Source of the DNA: Podospora bellae-mahoneyi
Taxonomy: Eukaryota; Ascomycota; Sordariomycetes; Sordariales; Podosporaceae
Assembly (NCBI RefSeq): GCF_035222275.1
Contig: NC_085885.1
Span: 1 to 64,000, forward strand
Reading direction: 5' to 3'
Length of the DNA: 64,000 nucleotides
The position numbers and the translations under genes are program-made. How positions within the stretch are numbered: position 1 is the stretch's first letter; every line of letters begins with the position of its first letter. Below, one piece after another: positions 36,229 to 50,080 of this stretch. The notes below the pieces were generated by a model, which was given only the letters and a program-made list of their open reading frames with translations, was not told the origin of the DNA and searched no databases.

Positions 36229-38411
36229 TCTAACAATTGGTTCGGTGTAGCTAAATAGTGTACAACAAGATATCTCGATTACAATAGTCTAGATACTAAC
36301 GATTGTAATTTATATTATATACTACGGAACTATTTATCTATACTAGTTAGTTTTTCCGTATATATAAACCTTATACTAAGCTATATTTTCTTTTTGCTTA
36401 GTGCCTTTAGTATATTAATTACGACTATTTAGTTTGCTTAGTGCCCTAGGTATATTAAGCACTTTGTTTAGTCTATTTAGTACCCTAAGCGTATTAATTA
36501 GTCGTCCTTTACTATATTAACTCTCTTATACGTTCTTCCGATTAGCCTTTACTTCTATAGCCCCATAACCCGTCCCATATTAAGGTCATAATACGATACT
36601 TCCCTTGTTAGGCTAACGCCCCGATAGCCGAGTTCGTTTATCTTTTTTATTAATAATTTTAAATAAATTCTTTTTCCTTTATTACTAACTTTCCGTAATA
36701 TTCAACCGCGTTAAGAAGTTTACGCCGAAAGGTCCTTTTAATACCTTTCGCCGTTAGAATCTTATAGCCGCTACTTATATTTTTAAAAATAAAATACTTT
36801 TTTATTTTTTTTGCGAGGCCCTTAATATCTCCGATTACTATATTTTCGAACGCTCGTTTAAATATAATTACTATATACGTTCCGGTCGCTCCGACTAAAA
36901 TATTATTGGTTTTACTTTTACTTTAATAGCCTCCTTACATCGCTAAAAAAAATTAAACGCCGAAAAGTAATAAATTTATACGGCTATACTATAGGCTACT
37001 TCGAAGCTTATATAAGTTAAAACTTAACGCTATACTTTAATTATTAAATTTCATTATTTTACTATTCGTAAAGAGCGGTTAATTAAGGATCTAAAGCGGG
37101 AAAAAGCGTAAGCTTTTTCCACTATTAATCTTCCTTTAGCCTTTTTCCTCGATTAAACCTCCGATATATTAGACTAGTCTAGCTAGTCCCTACCTAACGA
37201 TTTATCCTTTAATCCTAATATAGCCGGTCGTTTTTTTTTATACATATAGGACGCCGCCGGTAATACGCTTTCTCTTTTCTAAAGTAATTAAGGCGTATAG
37301 CGCTTGATATATTTAAATCCCTTTATACTTTTCAACTTCGTAATATAATACGTAGTACGTCGATTATTTATATCGAAAATATAGGTTCGACTCTCGTCGA
37401 AGTTCTTTAAGGTTTAAAAGAACCCGATAAAATTCTTTCGCGCCTCGATCTTCTAATTACCTTATTAATAATATATTTTCGACTTTTTTTTATAATAATA
37501 AAAGCGTATAGTATTAGTTAGGCCTAAATACCTTTTTACCTTTTAACTTTATAGTATAGCGTATAGCACGCCGACTACTTTATCCGAAACGTAAATTCGA
37601 TTTTTCTTAAGATTTTTTAAAATTTAAATTCATTTTTATTTACTAAAATATTAATCGGTCTAAGTATTACCGGTAAAATTCTTTTAATTTATTTAAGTAA
37701 TTAAAGTATATTTATAATTTTTATGAATTATTTATAGCCGGATATTTTAATTAACTAACTAAATACTTTAATTAACCTTTATTAAACTATAAATTTAATA
37801 TTTCTTTTATATTATATTTTTTTTTCTTCGTCCTCCGCTATTACTTAAATATTAGCTTTACTTACCGGTAATATAGGCTTTAAAAATGAAATATAAAAAG
37901 TATATAACCGTAAATATATTATACTAAGTAACTTTAATTCGAATACCGTTTTCGATATTTTCCTTTTAACTTTAAACGGGCCTACTCTCCTATAGTTTAG
38001 CTTTTTATTAAGTTTTTTAGTACGTAAATTACGTATAGAAAGGAATATTATATTTTTTTTAAAGTAAGGTCCTTCGAGCTTTTTAGTATTATAGTATTTT
38101 TATATTTTTTCTTTTATAAACTTTAATTTTTACTTAAGCTTACTATAAAATATATATATTTTATTTACTTTAACTTTAGCCCTAAGTATTTTGACGGTAC
38201 ATTCCTACTATAAAGCTACCTCGTAACCGAAATTCGCGAAGAAAAGTATAACTTTCGTAATCTCCGTTAACGTTATATTATATATTAACTATACTATAAG
38301 TAATAATTTAACTTAATTATTTTACTCGAAATTAATATAATTCCGTAGGTATTATTATACGATTTAATTAAGCCATTCCATTTAACCGTCCGTTTAGAAA
38401 TAATAAACCGA
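36229..38411 (-). mobile_element. element D, truncated gypsy element (3' part)
   Basis: Continuation of the interrupted 3' LTR to about 36593, then 3' UTR, tRNA-like pair, chromodomain (~37740-37850) and part of the integrase. It stops near 38411, where helicase sequence of module copy 3 begins. The reverse transcriptase half and 5' LTR are missing. Confidence 0.8.
37334..37614 (+). other. pair of tRNA-like sequences in element D (antisense)
   Basis: Units at 37334-37404 and 37545-37614. The first has a perfect AACTTCG/CGAAGTT acceptor-like stem, a 5-bp CGATT...ATCG-type hairpin and GGTTCGACTC. The second is more mutated. Opposite in orientation to the element, as in A and C. Confidence 0.6.
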
Positions 38412-38526
38412 AAATTATAAAAATAATTACCTTACATTTCCTATAAATAAAATTTAAAAGTAAAAGATATAAATAAAAGGTTTTATTTTAATATAATTTT
38501 AGTCGTAATGTATAGTTATATATAAT
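38412..38526 (-). pseudogene. helicase 5' end, module copy 3
   Basis: Matches about 8100-8215 of copy 1: the first ~25 codons and 5' leader, RIP-mutated. The rest of the helicase gene is absent. The module resumes at 46194, after element E. Confidence 0.75.
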
Positions 38527-38987
38527 TGTGACGAACCCCTATCCAGAACCTCTGAAAGGGATACTGGTTGAAGGCTGCTTCTGAATAATCCTGGTTCGGT
38601 ATAGCTAAACAGTGTACGACAAGATGTCTCAATGTAAACACAAGATACCGTGAATACAAGCTTGAATTGCATATTGCGGAACTGTCTATCTATACTAGCT
38701 AGTTCCTCCGTATATATAGACCTTATACCAAGCTATATTTATTTCTTACTTAGTGCCTTTAGTATACTAGTTACGACTATTTAATTTACTTAGTACTTTA
38801 ATTAAATTAATTACAATTATTTAGTTTACTTAGTATCCTAATTAGACTAATTACTTTGTTTAGTCTACTTAGTACCCTTAGCGTATTAATTAGTCGTCCC
38901 TTACTGTAATTAGCTATTTTCGTACGTTCTTCCGATTAGCCCCTATTCCCGTGGCCCTATAACCTGTCCAATACTAGGGTTATAATA
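38527..38987 (-). repeat. 3' LTR of element E
   Basis: About 461 bp, TGTGACGAACC at the outer edge to GGTTATAATA at the inner edge. U3 contains tandem ~40-bp units around TTAGTTTACTTAGTAC, one more than in element A. Confidence 0.88.
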
Positions 38988-39729
38988 CGATACTCCCCCT
39001 CTTAGGTTAACGCTCCGGTAGTTTAACTTATTTATTTTTCCCATTAATAATTCTAAGTAAATTTTCCTTTTTTATTACCTATTTTATATAATATTTAACC
39101 GCGTTAAAAAGTTTATACCGAAAGGTTCTTTTAATACCTTTTATCGTTAAAATTTTATAGCCGCTACTTATATTTTTAATAATAAAATACTTTTTTACTT
39201 TTCCTACGAGGCCCTTAATATCCTTAATTACTACGTTTTTAAACGCTTTTCTAAATATAATTACTATATACGTTTCGGTCGCTCCGACTATAATATTCTA
39301 GGTCTTACTTCCGCCTTAATAGCCTCCTTACGTCGTTAAAAAAAGAAATTAAACGCCGAAGAGTAATAGGCTTATACGGCTATACTATAGGCCGCTTCGA
39401 AGCTTTTATAAGTAAAAACCTAGCGCCGTACCTTAATTATTAAATTCCGTTACTTTACCGCTTACGAAGAGCGGGTAATTAAGGATCTAAAGCGGGAAAA
39501 AGTATAAACTTCTTTTACTATTAATCTTCCCTTAACCTTTCCTCTCGACTAGACCTTTAATATACTAAACTAGTCTAGCTAGTCCCTACTTAACGACCTA
39601 TTTTTTAATCCCGGTATAGCCGGTCTTTCTTTCCTATTTATATAGGACGCCGCTAATAATATACTTTCCTTTTTTTAAAGTAATTAAAGTATATAACGCT
39701 ATTTATATTTAGTTTTCCTTATACTTTTT

Positions 39730-39999
39730 AACTTTATAGTATAGCGTATAGTACGTTAATTATTTTATTAAAGGTATAAGTTCGAATCCTACCGAGGTTC
39801 TTTTAGTTTTATTTTATAATTATTTAGCTATAAATTAAAGCTAGCTTTTTATTATCCGCCGGTAATACATTTCTTTGTAATAATAGGAATATATAATATT
39901 AATTAGGCTTAAATTCTTTTTTACTTTCTAACTTTATAATATAACGTATAGTATACCGACTATTCTATTAAAAACGTAAGTTCGACTCTTACTAAAGTT
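39730..39999 (+). other. pair of tRNA-like sequences in element E (antisense)
   Basis: 70-nt units at 39730-39799 and 39930-39999, 200 bp apart as in A, C and F. They keep the GTTCGAATCC- and GTTCGACTC-type T loops and the GTATAGCGTATAGTAC D-arm-like segment. Confidence 0.6.
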
Positions 40000-42900
40000 C
40001 TTTTAGGCTCGAAAGGGCTTAATAAAGTCCTTTTAAGCCTAAATTTATTTTTATTTATTTAGGTTTTAGCCGGTTTAAATATTATTAATAAAATTCTTTT
40101 AATTTATTTAAATAGTTAAAATATATTTATAGTTCTTACGAATTATCTATAGCTAAATATCTTAATTAATTAATCAAATACTTTAAATAGCCTTTATTAA
40201 ACCGTATATTTAATATTTCTTTTATATTATATTTTTTTTATCCTCCGTTACGGCCTATATATTAGCCTTATTTGCCGGTAGTGCGGGCTCTAGAAGCGAA
40301 ATATAAAAAATATATAATCGTAAATATATTATATAGGGTAGCTTTAGTTCGAATACTATTTCCGATATCTTCTTTTTAACTTTAAACGGACTTACTTATT
40401 TATAATCTAGCTTCTTACTAAGTCTTTTAGTACGTAAATTACGTATAGAAAGGAATATTATATTTTCTTTTTTAAAGTAAAGTCCTTCGAGTTTTTTAAT
40501 ATTATAATATTTTTATATTTTTTCTTTTATAAATTCTAGTTTTTACTTAAGTTTACCGTAAAATATATATATTTTATTTACTTTAATTCCGGCCCTAAGT
40601 ACTTTAATCGTAGGTTTTTACCGTAGGTTTATTTTATAATTAAAACTTATAAAAAAAAGTATAACTTTCGTGGTTTTTATTAGCGATATATAATATATTA
40701 GTTATATTATAAGTAATAGTTTAACCTAATTGTTTTACTCGAAATTAATATAATTCCGTAAATACTATTTTACGATTTAATTAAGCCGTTCCGTTTAACC
40801 GTTTATTTAAGGGTAGTAGGCCGAAAACGATTTATTTATTATCTTTAACCTCGTTATTAACGCTCTTTAAAATTTCGATACGAACTTAATATTACGATCC
40901 GTAATAAACTTTTTTAATTATATATATATTAATATAATATACTATAATATTACGTCCGTTAATTACTTTACCGATTAGATTTCTTTATATAGTAAAAAGT
41001 ATACTTATTTAATAAACTTATTAATTACCGTTAATATATTATTGTATTTAACGCCGGTTACCGTATTTTTAAACTTTAATAATTTAATAATAAAATTTAT
41101 AGTAATTAAACTTTATAATTATTTTATTATTAATAATAGTTTTAAAAATCCGTAAGGTTTATACTTTATAACCCTCGTTTTTTCGTACGTATAGTATAAT
41201 TAAATAATTTTTTAATATTATTTTTAATCCTTAACTAATCAAAGTACTACTTAATTTTTTTTATAATTTTAGCGATATTTATATATTTTCTAAGCTTCGA
41301 TACGTAAATATTTATTATTAGTATCGTCCGGTCGCCTAGCTTTACGTACGTCCGATTTTTATACTATAGCCTTCCTTAATTATTTTTCTAGATACCTTAT
41401 AGCTCTAGTTTTTCCTATTAATATTACTCCGTAATATTATTATTTAACTTTTTTTAGTATTTATTAAAAGTAGCTTTTTTATAATATATTATATAATACT
41501 TTATTTACGTCTATAGTAAATATTTAAAAGTATCATCTAGTATTTTTTTAAATAATAATAGTAATTCCTTAAATATATTTTTATAATAATTAATATACCG
41601 GCTAAATATATTTACTTTAACGTTTTCCGATCCCTTCTTATAATTAATTTAGAAATTAAATTCCGAAAGAAACTTTAATTATCGTATTTACTATACGTTA
41701 AGGACTTTTATAATAATAAAATATCGTAGATTTTCATAATCCGTATAGACTTATACTTTATATTTAATATTATTAAAGTATAACTTTTATTCCTCGAACG
41801 CTTCGATAATAGCGAATAGTTTTTTATTATAAATTAAATAATTTTAATACATTCCCTCGAATTTTTTCAAAAAGAAAATTACCGGATATAATTTATTATT
41901 ATTATTTCGCTATCTTAATTATTTACCGATCGTATAGTTTAATATATTTACTTTAACCTTAAATAGTTAATTAAAGTTTAATAATTTAAATACCGGGTCG
42001 TTTAAAATAACCTCTTTTAGCTCTTAAAAGGTTTATTCCTCTTCCTACCCCCACCGGAATTTTACGTCCTTCTTAATTAAATAATTAAAAAGCTTCGCGA
42101 TATTTATATATTTTTAAATAAATATCCTACAGAAGTTCGTAAACCTTAAAAACTTTTTAATATATATTTATAATTATAATGTAAGTTAATCTTTAATAGC
42201 CGTAATTTCTTTAAATTTTATATAAACCTTATTTAATAATATTAAATATTTTAAATATACTATCTTTTATACGTAAAATTCGCTTTTTTCTTTATTAATT
42301 AAAAATTTAGTTCCGTATAATACGTCGAATATCTTTCGTACGTATCGCTTATATTCCTCTAAAGTATATAAATAAATAAAAACGTTATTAAAATAATATA
42401 TTATTATTTTATCGAAGTACTTTTATATTATATAATTAACGAAAGATTAAAACGTTATAAGTATATTAATTAACCTAAATAGTATTACGAAATACTCGAA
42501 ATAGCTATAAGACGTATAAAACGCTATTTTTATTCGTTTCTTTTTTTAATCTATATATAGGTATACCTAATAAGTATATTTAAGTATATAAAGTATTACG
42601 CCCTTACTAATTAACTCCGTAATTTAGATATTAACGGTAACGGATAGTTATTTTTTACCGTTTCGTTATTTAATTATTAATAATTTATATATAGTTATAA
42701 GGTTCTATTTTTCTTTAGTACGAAAGAGACGAGGTATTTTACTAACGATATAAACTCTTTAATATAATCTTTCTTTAAATTCTTATTTAAATATTTCTAT
42801 AATTTTTTATTTTATTTATTATTAATATAATATATTTTAAATAATTATAATTTAGTTTCCTTTTTTAATTTAATTTTATAATTTTACGGCCCTCGCTTTA

Positions 42901-45728
42901 AAAGCCCCTTTGAATACTTAGCCGTAAAGGCTAAGTATTTTTAATATTTTACTAATATTATCTTTTTCTTATCCTTTTTTACGTTATTATAATAAGCGTA
43001 TTTATTAACCTCCGATATTTCTATTAACGTCGTTAACCTTACTTCTTCGATTTTACCGCTTATATTAATAAAGTATATTATTATTTTTTAGGCTCTTTAC
43101 GGTAATATTATAGAGAGTATTTATTTCATATTTTACTCCGTACGTACTATTAATTTTCTATTATTAACTAAATACTTTTAAGGTTTTTTTAATTATAAGT
43201 GACTATTATTCCTCTAATCGATATTTAAATTATAGTTTTTATACTATAGTTACTTTAGGATTATATTTTTCGAGGGTTTTATATTTATAATATTAAATAT
43301 AATTAAAATTATTTTTCTTTCAACTATAATATCTAAGGGTAATATTTCCTTATAAACTTTTTATATATGAAATAGTTCTTATATAACGATCTATTCCTTT
43401 ATTTTTTTAAGGTATCCGGGCCTAATATACGAACTATAGTAAAATTAGGTTCGTTTTTATATTACCGTTTATTAATATTATTACCTTAAGATCCTTTTAT
43501 TATATAGTAACCTAAAGGTATTTATTTTTTTTATTTTTTTCCTATATAATAGTAACCTTATTAATAAGCTTTAAATTATTATTTCATATTTTCGCTTTAC
43601 GTTAATACTTTTAAAAATACTATTCGTGGTCCGTTAGAGGTTAACGGCCCCCGCGAAGGGCCGTAAATTATTTTTTAAACGGTTATATTATTTAAAAACG
43701 TTTTTTTATTCCGGGTTAATTAATAATATAAAGTTTTTTTAACTATACTTACTTAATTTCCTTTTATTTTCCGTTTTTTACTTCCCTAATACTTTTTTAT
43801 ATCTTTATCCGATAATAGTTCTTTTACTTAATTTTATATGCTTTATTTTAATAATATTACTTAACCTTTTCTTGTAAGTATATAGTATAATCTAGGTTTA
43901 AATACTATTTTAGTATTACTTTTTTTGAAGAACGTATATTATCGTCCGTATTTTAATTTTTTATATATTTGACGTAGTATTTCGTATACCTTAATACGAT
44001 CTATATAACCTAAAGGCTACCCTTTAATTTAACCGGGTTTTAAATTTTTTATAAAAAATAATCGTTTAGGTCCTATTATTAAGCTTTTTGTTACTTAATT
44101 ATAGTTTTTTTAATTGATTATAATTTACTTTCTTTATTTACTTTATATACTAAATAATAATTATATAACGATTTACTTTAATAATACTTTATATATTTAT
44201 ATATAATATATTAAAACTAAAGTACTTTCCGATATTCCGGATAGTTAAAGTAAAGTTATATTATATTTTCTTTATAAAGTATATATTATATAAATATTAA
44301 TATATTTTTTAATATCTTCGCGATTTTAATATTAACGACTTTTTTATTTTTTTAATACTTTTCTTAACTTTTATATATAAACTTTATAAGCTATAATATA
44401 TTTTATAAAATAGTAAATCTATATTTACTATATTACCTCTTTAATATTATTTATTTAATAGGTTTTTACGTAAAACTATCGCCTTTAATAACTTTTATAA
44501 TAATTTTTATAATAATTTATATTAATTAATTTTATAATACTTATATTTAAAAATCTCCTTTTTTATACTTTACCTTTAACCTTTCTATTACTTTCCGTAA
44601 TTCCTAAAACTTTACTTTTTTTTATTTAACGTATTAATTAAAGTCTTCCCTTAATCCTACCGATCTATCCTATTAATACCTAATAGCTATTACTTTTATA
44701 ACTTTTAATCCTTTCGATATAATAATTATAACGATTTCCTTTTTTTAACTAAATCGCTTAAATACCTAATAATTTTTTTTAAAGTATTTTACTTTATTAT
44801 AATTAAAATATTTAAAGTTATTCCTATTTTAGCTCCGGCCTTACAGCTTTTATTATTATATAATATTAACTTCTATAGGCTTTACGTACGTAGTTCCTAA
44901 AACGTAAGTGCCGTACGGTCGTTTCTTCCTTTTATCGTTAGGTCGATAGGGTTCTTATACGTATATACTTTTACGCTCCTTACGGTATTAATATTACCGA
45001 TCGTCGATACAGACCGCTATTATAATATATTTATTAATTATTTCCGGTCGTTTTTCTCGATATAGTTTATTTTTAACTTTTTCTTTAAGCTTATTATAGA
45101 ATAATTATATTAATTTTTTATCGTTAATTTTACTACGGAATATATTTATTTTAAATACCGTAACGTAATTAGTAATAAATTTAATTTAATTTAAATTAAT
45201 TAGTCGTTCCTAAGTACGTTTACCTTTATTATACTTTTTAAATACTTCTTTAATTTTTTTCTCGAACTTTTTATATAATTTAAAGTATTTTTTTATTATT
45301 TTTTTTTACTTATCGTCTTTATTATCGAAATAATTTCTTAAGATCGGCTTAAATTAAATAAATATTTTATTTTTAAGTTTAAATACGGGGTATATTATTT
45401 TAAACGGTTTGTCCGGGAAACGGAAAGGATAATACCGAAAATATACTTTAAGCTAAATTAAAAATCCTCCTAGCTTTCCTTTAGCTCCTTTATAATAATC
45501 CGGAGCCTCGAGATTAGCGTAATCTCCTTCTTTACGTAAAGCGTTAAGTTCCTGGTAAAGTATAGTATTTTCCTGCGTAAGGGAGTCGTACGAGATCCGT
45601 AACTTATCCTTAAGCTCTTAAATACGTATAAGAAGCTAGTCGACGGTAGGTTAGGTATTAGTATTTTCGGCTATAGTATTTAAATACCTTTAATTTATTT
45701 ATAATAAAGTTAAAGTAAGTATATAACG

Positions 45729-46188
45729 TATAACGAACCCCTATTTAGAACCTTTAAAAGGGATATTAATTAAAGGCTACTTTTAAATAATCCTGGTTTG
45801 GTATAGCTAAATAGTATACGATAAAATATTTTAATATAAATATAAAATACCGTAAATATAAGCTTAAATTATATACTGCGGAACTATTTATTTATAATAT
45901 TAGTTCCTCCGTATATATAGACCTTATACTAAACTATATTTATTTCTTGCTTAGTGCCCTTGGTACATTAATCACGACTGCTTAGTTTGCTCGTTGCCCT
46001 GATCAGACTAATCACGACTACTTAGTTTGCTCAGTGCCCTGATCAGACTAATTACTCTGCTTAGTCTGCTTAGTGCCCTTGGCGTACTGATCAGTCGTCC
46101 CTTACTGTGATTAGCTATTGTCGTACGTTCTTCCGATTGGCCCCTATTCCCGTGGCTCCATAACCCGTCCTGTACCAGGGTTGTGACA
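45729..46188 (-). repeat. 5' LTR of element E
   Basis: 460 bp. The outer ~240 bp (from about 45950) are free of RIP and show the U3 repeats clearly: three to four units around CTTAGTTTGCTCAGTGCCC. Confidence 0.88.
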
Positions 46189-46193
46189 ATAAT

Positions 46194-47045
46194 ATAAAAT
46201 ATTATATATAATATAAAATATTATAAAATTAAAGTTTATTATTAACTTTTTTTAGGAAAGGATATTTCGTTAAGGAATAAAGTAGGTTACGTGGAAGTAA
46301 ATAAGGGTAATAACGCGGGGTTACCGGGGTCTGGGTCCCGTACGATAGTCAGGGCACGCCAGAGCACGAAGGCAGTTACGTGGGCACGCCTAGGCACGAA
46401 GGTAGTGGCGTGTAGCTGCCGGGTGTAGACCTTTTCTTCTAAATCCCTCGAGAGGCTAGCTATACAATAGAGCCTTAGTATTCTGATCAGGGCGTCTAGT
46501 CCTATACGATAGTTAGGGCACGCTAGGGCACGAAGGTAGTGGCGTGTAGCTGCCGGGTGTAGACCTTTTCTTCTAAATCCCTCGAGAGGCTAGCTATACA
46601 ATAGAGCCTTATTATTCTGATCAGGGCGTCTAGTCCTATACGATAGTTAGGGCACGCTAGGGCACGAAGGTAGTGGCGTGTAGCTGCCGGGTGTAGACCT
46701 TTTCTTCTAAATCCCTCGAGAGGCTAGCTATACAATAGAGCCTTATTATTCTGATCAGGGCGTCTAGTCCTATACGATAGTTAGGGCACGCTAGGGCACG
46801 AAGGTAGTGGCGTGTAGCTGCCGGGTGTAGACCTTTTCTTCTAAATCCCTCGAGAGGCTAGCTATACAATAGAGCCTTATTATTCCGATTAGGGCGTTTA
46901 TTCCGTACGATAGTTAAGGTACGTTAGGGCACGAAGGTAGTGGCGTGTGGCTGCCGGGTGCAGACCTTTTCTTCTAAATCCCTCGACCAGCTAGCTATAT
47001 AATACAGCCTTATTATTCCGATTAAGGCGTCTAGTCCCGTACGGT
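46194..47045. repeat. divergent region and minisatellite, module copy 3
   Basis: After the ATAAT duplication the module leader continues. The minisatellite follows: about six units with TACGAT anchors at 46341, 46505, 46639, 46773, 46906 and 47040 (mostly 133-134 bp). These are more uniform than in copy 1, suggesting recent amplification of one unit type. RIP is only moderate. Confidence 0.82.
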
Positions 47046-47275
47046 AAAGTTTAATTAAAAGATATAAATATTTAATTCCTGGACGGTTATACAGTAAGCT
47101 TATTATATAATAAAATAATAGAATATTATATAATAATAATAAAATATTATATAATTACTATGTAAGGGTTTATAGAGTTAGCGGTTATAGGTATTATTGC
47201 TTAAGAGGTAATATAAAGATCTTAAAGCACTATACCCGAGCGGTATATACGATTATATAGTTTTTAAAAGTACGA
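47046..47275. other. copy-specific AT-rich insertion in module copy 3
   Basis: About 215-230 bp lying between the last minisatellite unit and the small-gene leader. Copies 1 and 2 lack it. It contains TATTATATAATAATAATAA-type tracts. No target duplication or terminal repeats are evident. Confidence 0.45.
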
Positions 47276-47347
47276 CTTTAATATAAATTATATTTTTAAT
47301 AAACTTTTTAATTATATAAACCAATCGACTTTTAAATAATATGTAAA

Positions 47348-47865
47348 ATAGCTTTTATTTTTATTATCCGTAGTTCGTACGAAATTATCGATATTAATTA
47401 ACGTTATATTAAGAGGTTACTAAATAGCTTATATATTAATATAAATATATATTTTCCCGTATAATAATATTTAAATTAATAAATATATAAGTAATATAGT
47501 AAGTGATTTTGGCTTTATTATTAGTTAATATCGAATATATTTCCGGTAAAGTAGAGGGGGCTAAAGTATTAGTTCGTCCGAACTATTTTAATATAATTTC
47601 AATTTAAAGCCGTAATTTAATAGTTATTTCTCCTTATATTACTTATACTAATGAGCCTAATAGGGAGTCGTTTAAGGATTATCGTACGACGGATAGGTAC
47701 TAAGGTAATACTTATAGTAATTATAAGTAAAAGGATTATAATAATAAATATAGTTTTTATACTACTAATTAAAGCGGTATTATAGCCGAAGGGGAAAACA
47801 AAGGTAATAAGTAAGTTATAGAGGGAAGTTATGAGCTTATAATTATTAATAATTCCGATAATTAA
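47348..47865 (+). pseudogene. small cysteine-rich, SIM-tailed gene, module copy 3
   Basis: Aligns with the uninterrupted copy 2 gene; start ATG is now ATA and there are many RIP transitions. CGTACG sites in the coding part persist (about 47375 and 47682). Confidence 0.72.
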
Positions 47866-47927
47866 ATAAGTTGTACAGTAATAAAAGTTTAATATACACT
47901 TTTTATTTATTATTCAGATTTCTATAT

Positions 47928-49250
47928 TATTCGTATAATAATATATATAATAGTATCCTATATAGCTCGTTGTAGTAATTCAATAATGTTTATACCTTTT
48001 ATCTTAGTAAAAAAATATTATCGGATTATATATAAAAATATTTTATTACGTAACTTTATACTACTATATATATACTATTAATATATTTCTACCTAATATT
48101 ATATCTTTTATTTTTACTTTTAAACCGTTAATATGAAAATGAACTTAACACTATTCTATATAGCTTCTTATAGTAATTCTAAGAATACTTTTCTCTTTTA
48201 ATTTAATAAAGAAAATCTTATTAAATCGTAAAGAAAATATTCCTCTATATAACTTTATATTGCTATATACGTATATTATCAATATATTTATACTTAACTT
48301 TATATTTTTTATTTTTATTTTTATACTACTCGTACGATAATATATTTAATTCCATTCTATATATCCTACTTAAATATTTTTAATAATACTTTTCTTTTTA
48401 TACGATCCGATAGAAGAGATTTTATCGGATCGTATAAAAAGCTATTCAATTATATAACCTTACGCTACTATGTATATATATTGCTAATATATTTATATTT
48501 AAGTTTATATTTTTTACTTTCATTTTCCTACTACTCGTACGATAATATACTTAATATCATTCTATATAGCTTATTTAAACGATTCTAATAATATTTTTAC
48601 TTTTTAATTTAATAGAAAAGATTTTATCGGATCTTAGAATAAAATATTCGATTATATAACTTCATATTATCATATACGTATATTACTAGTATATTTGTAC
48701 TGAACTTTATATTTGTTATTTTTATTTTCTTACGGTTTATACGATAATATATTTAATATTATTTCATGTAACTTATTTAAACGATTCTAATAATACTTTT
48801 CTTTTTTATTTTAATAAAGAACATTTTATTAAATCCTATGAAAAACTATTCCCTTATATAACCTTGCATTACTATATATATATATTACTAATATATTTAT
48901 ATCTAATATTATACTTTTCATTTTTATTTGTAAATTACTTATATAATAATAAACTTAATACTATTTTATATAGCCTTTTATAGTAATTTTAATAATACTT
49001 TTCTTTTTTTTTAATAAAAAAAGTGTTATTAAATTATATAAAAAACTATTCCCTTATATGACTTCATATAGCTATATATATATATTATTAACATATTTAT
49101 ATTTAATTCTATATTTTTTCCTTTTGTTTTCTTACCGTTCGTATAATAATATATTTAAAACTATTCTATATAGTTCATTTAAATAATTTTAATAATATTT
49201 TTACTTTTTAATTTAGAAGGAAAGATCTTATCGGATCGTATAACTAATTC
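47928..49250. repeat. 193/202-bp tandem repeats, module copy 3
   Basis: About seven units, more diverged than in copies 1 and 2. Only some CGTACG anchors remain (for example 48330 and 48537); others read CGTATA or have drifted. TTATCGGATCGTATAA-type segments mark the units. Confidence 0.75.
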
Positions 49251-49346
49251 CTTAACGGATCCTACCCTCTGTTTCTAAAGTGGGGCGTTTTTTAGTACGC
49301 TTTTCAACGGATTGTACTACAGTCTATTGGAGAATTACTAATAGGG
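49251..49346. other. constant right end of the module, copy 3
   Basis: Contains GGATCCTACCC, CTGTTTCTAAAGTGGGGCG, GGATTGTACTACAGTC and GAATTACTAATAGGG. It joins directly to helicase sequence equivalent to about 5264 of copy 1. Confidence 0.78.
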
Positions 49347-50080
49347 AAAATAATAATAATAATTTTATTTTTCGTATAATAGGCCGGAATTAAAAAAAAT
49401 AATATTGATTTACTCGTTATCCCGGTAATATAAAGGGGTAGACTAAACCTTTATATAATAAAAATTAATACTTTACGTTAATTACTTTTAAAACTAATAT
49501 TAAAGTTATTAAATATTTAACGGAAACGGCCTTTAATATAAAGGTTAATGAAATACTAGAGTTACTTCTATCGTATAGTGTAACGCTCTTTCTAAAAAAG
49601 GTTAGTTTTAGTTTATTAAATAGTTAAAGTATCGTCCGAGCTAAAAATAAATAGCTAATATTATCATTAACTAAGCTTTATAAACCGCTATTATGATATA
49701 GTATCCTTTAAATTTTTTTAATTAATATATTTAGCGTATACTATCCTAATAACCCTTTCCAAATAGCCGGTTTAAACCGTAATTATAGAATTAAAAGCCA
49801 TAGTTTCGTTATTTTCATTATAATTAAAATTAAACCAGGTATAATTATTAAATAACTGTATTATTTCATTTTTTAATAAACTCTTTAAAATGAAATAAGT
49901 AAGAAATTAGCGGATAATACTTGCGGTAATATAATACTAGGGCCCAATATTAATGTTATATCCGAGGTAACGCTTGATCTATAATAAAAAAGCCCGGTTA
50001 ACCTTTTTAAATAACTATTAGTTTTTTAAATTATTAAAGGATATAGTTAGGCCGGTACTTTTAAATTTAATATCCTTAAA
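49347..50080 (-). pseudogene. helicase fragment, module copy 4
   Basis: Collinear with about 5268-6003 of copy 1 (end of the recombinase-like region to the start of the helicase core). RIP-mutated. Element F is inserted at its right end. After the element only TTAAACGGC (57825-57833) still matches before unique DNA starts. Confidence 0.8.

Larger units (their letters stand above)
38527..46188 (-). mobile_element. Ty3/gypsy chromovirus E, full length, RIP-inactivated
   Basis: 7,662 bp with ~460-bp LTRs (38527-38987 and 45729-46188) and a perfect duplication, ATAAT (38522-38526 and 46189-46193). Minus-strand order from right: gag region, reverse transcriptase (FDD-like site near 42395), RNase H, integrase (~40800-40930), chromodomain (~40140-40250), tRNA-like pair, 3' UTR, LTR. 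It interrupts the leader of the helicase gene in module copy 3. RIP is heavy inside; the outer LTR edges are nearly unmutated. It has the same U3 type as element A plus extra ~40-bp repeats. Confidence 0.93.
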
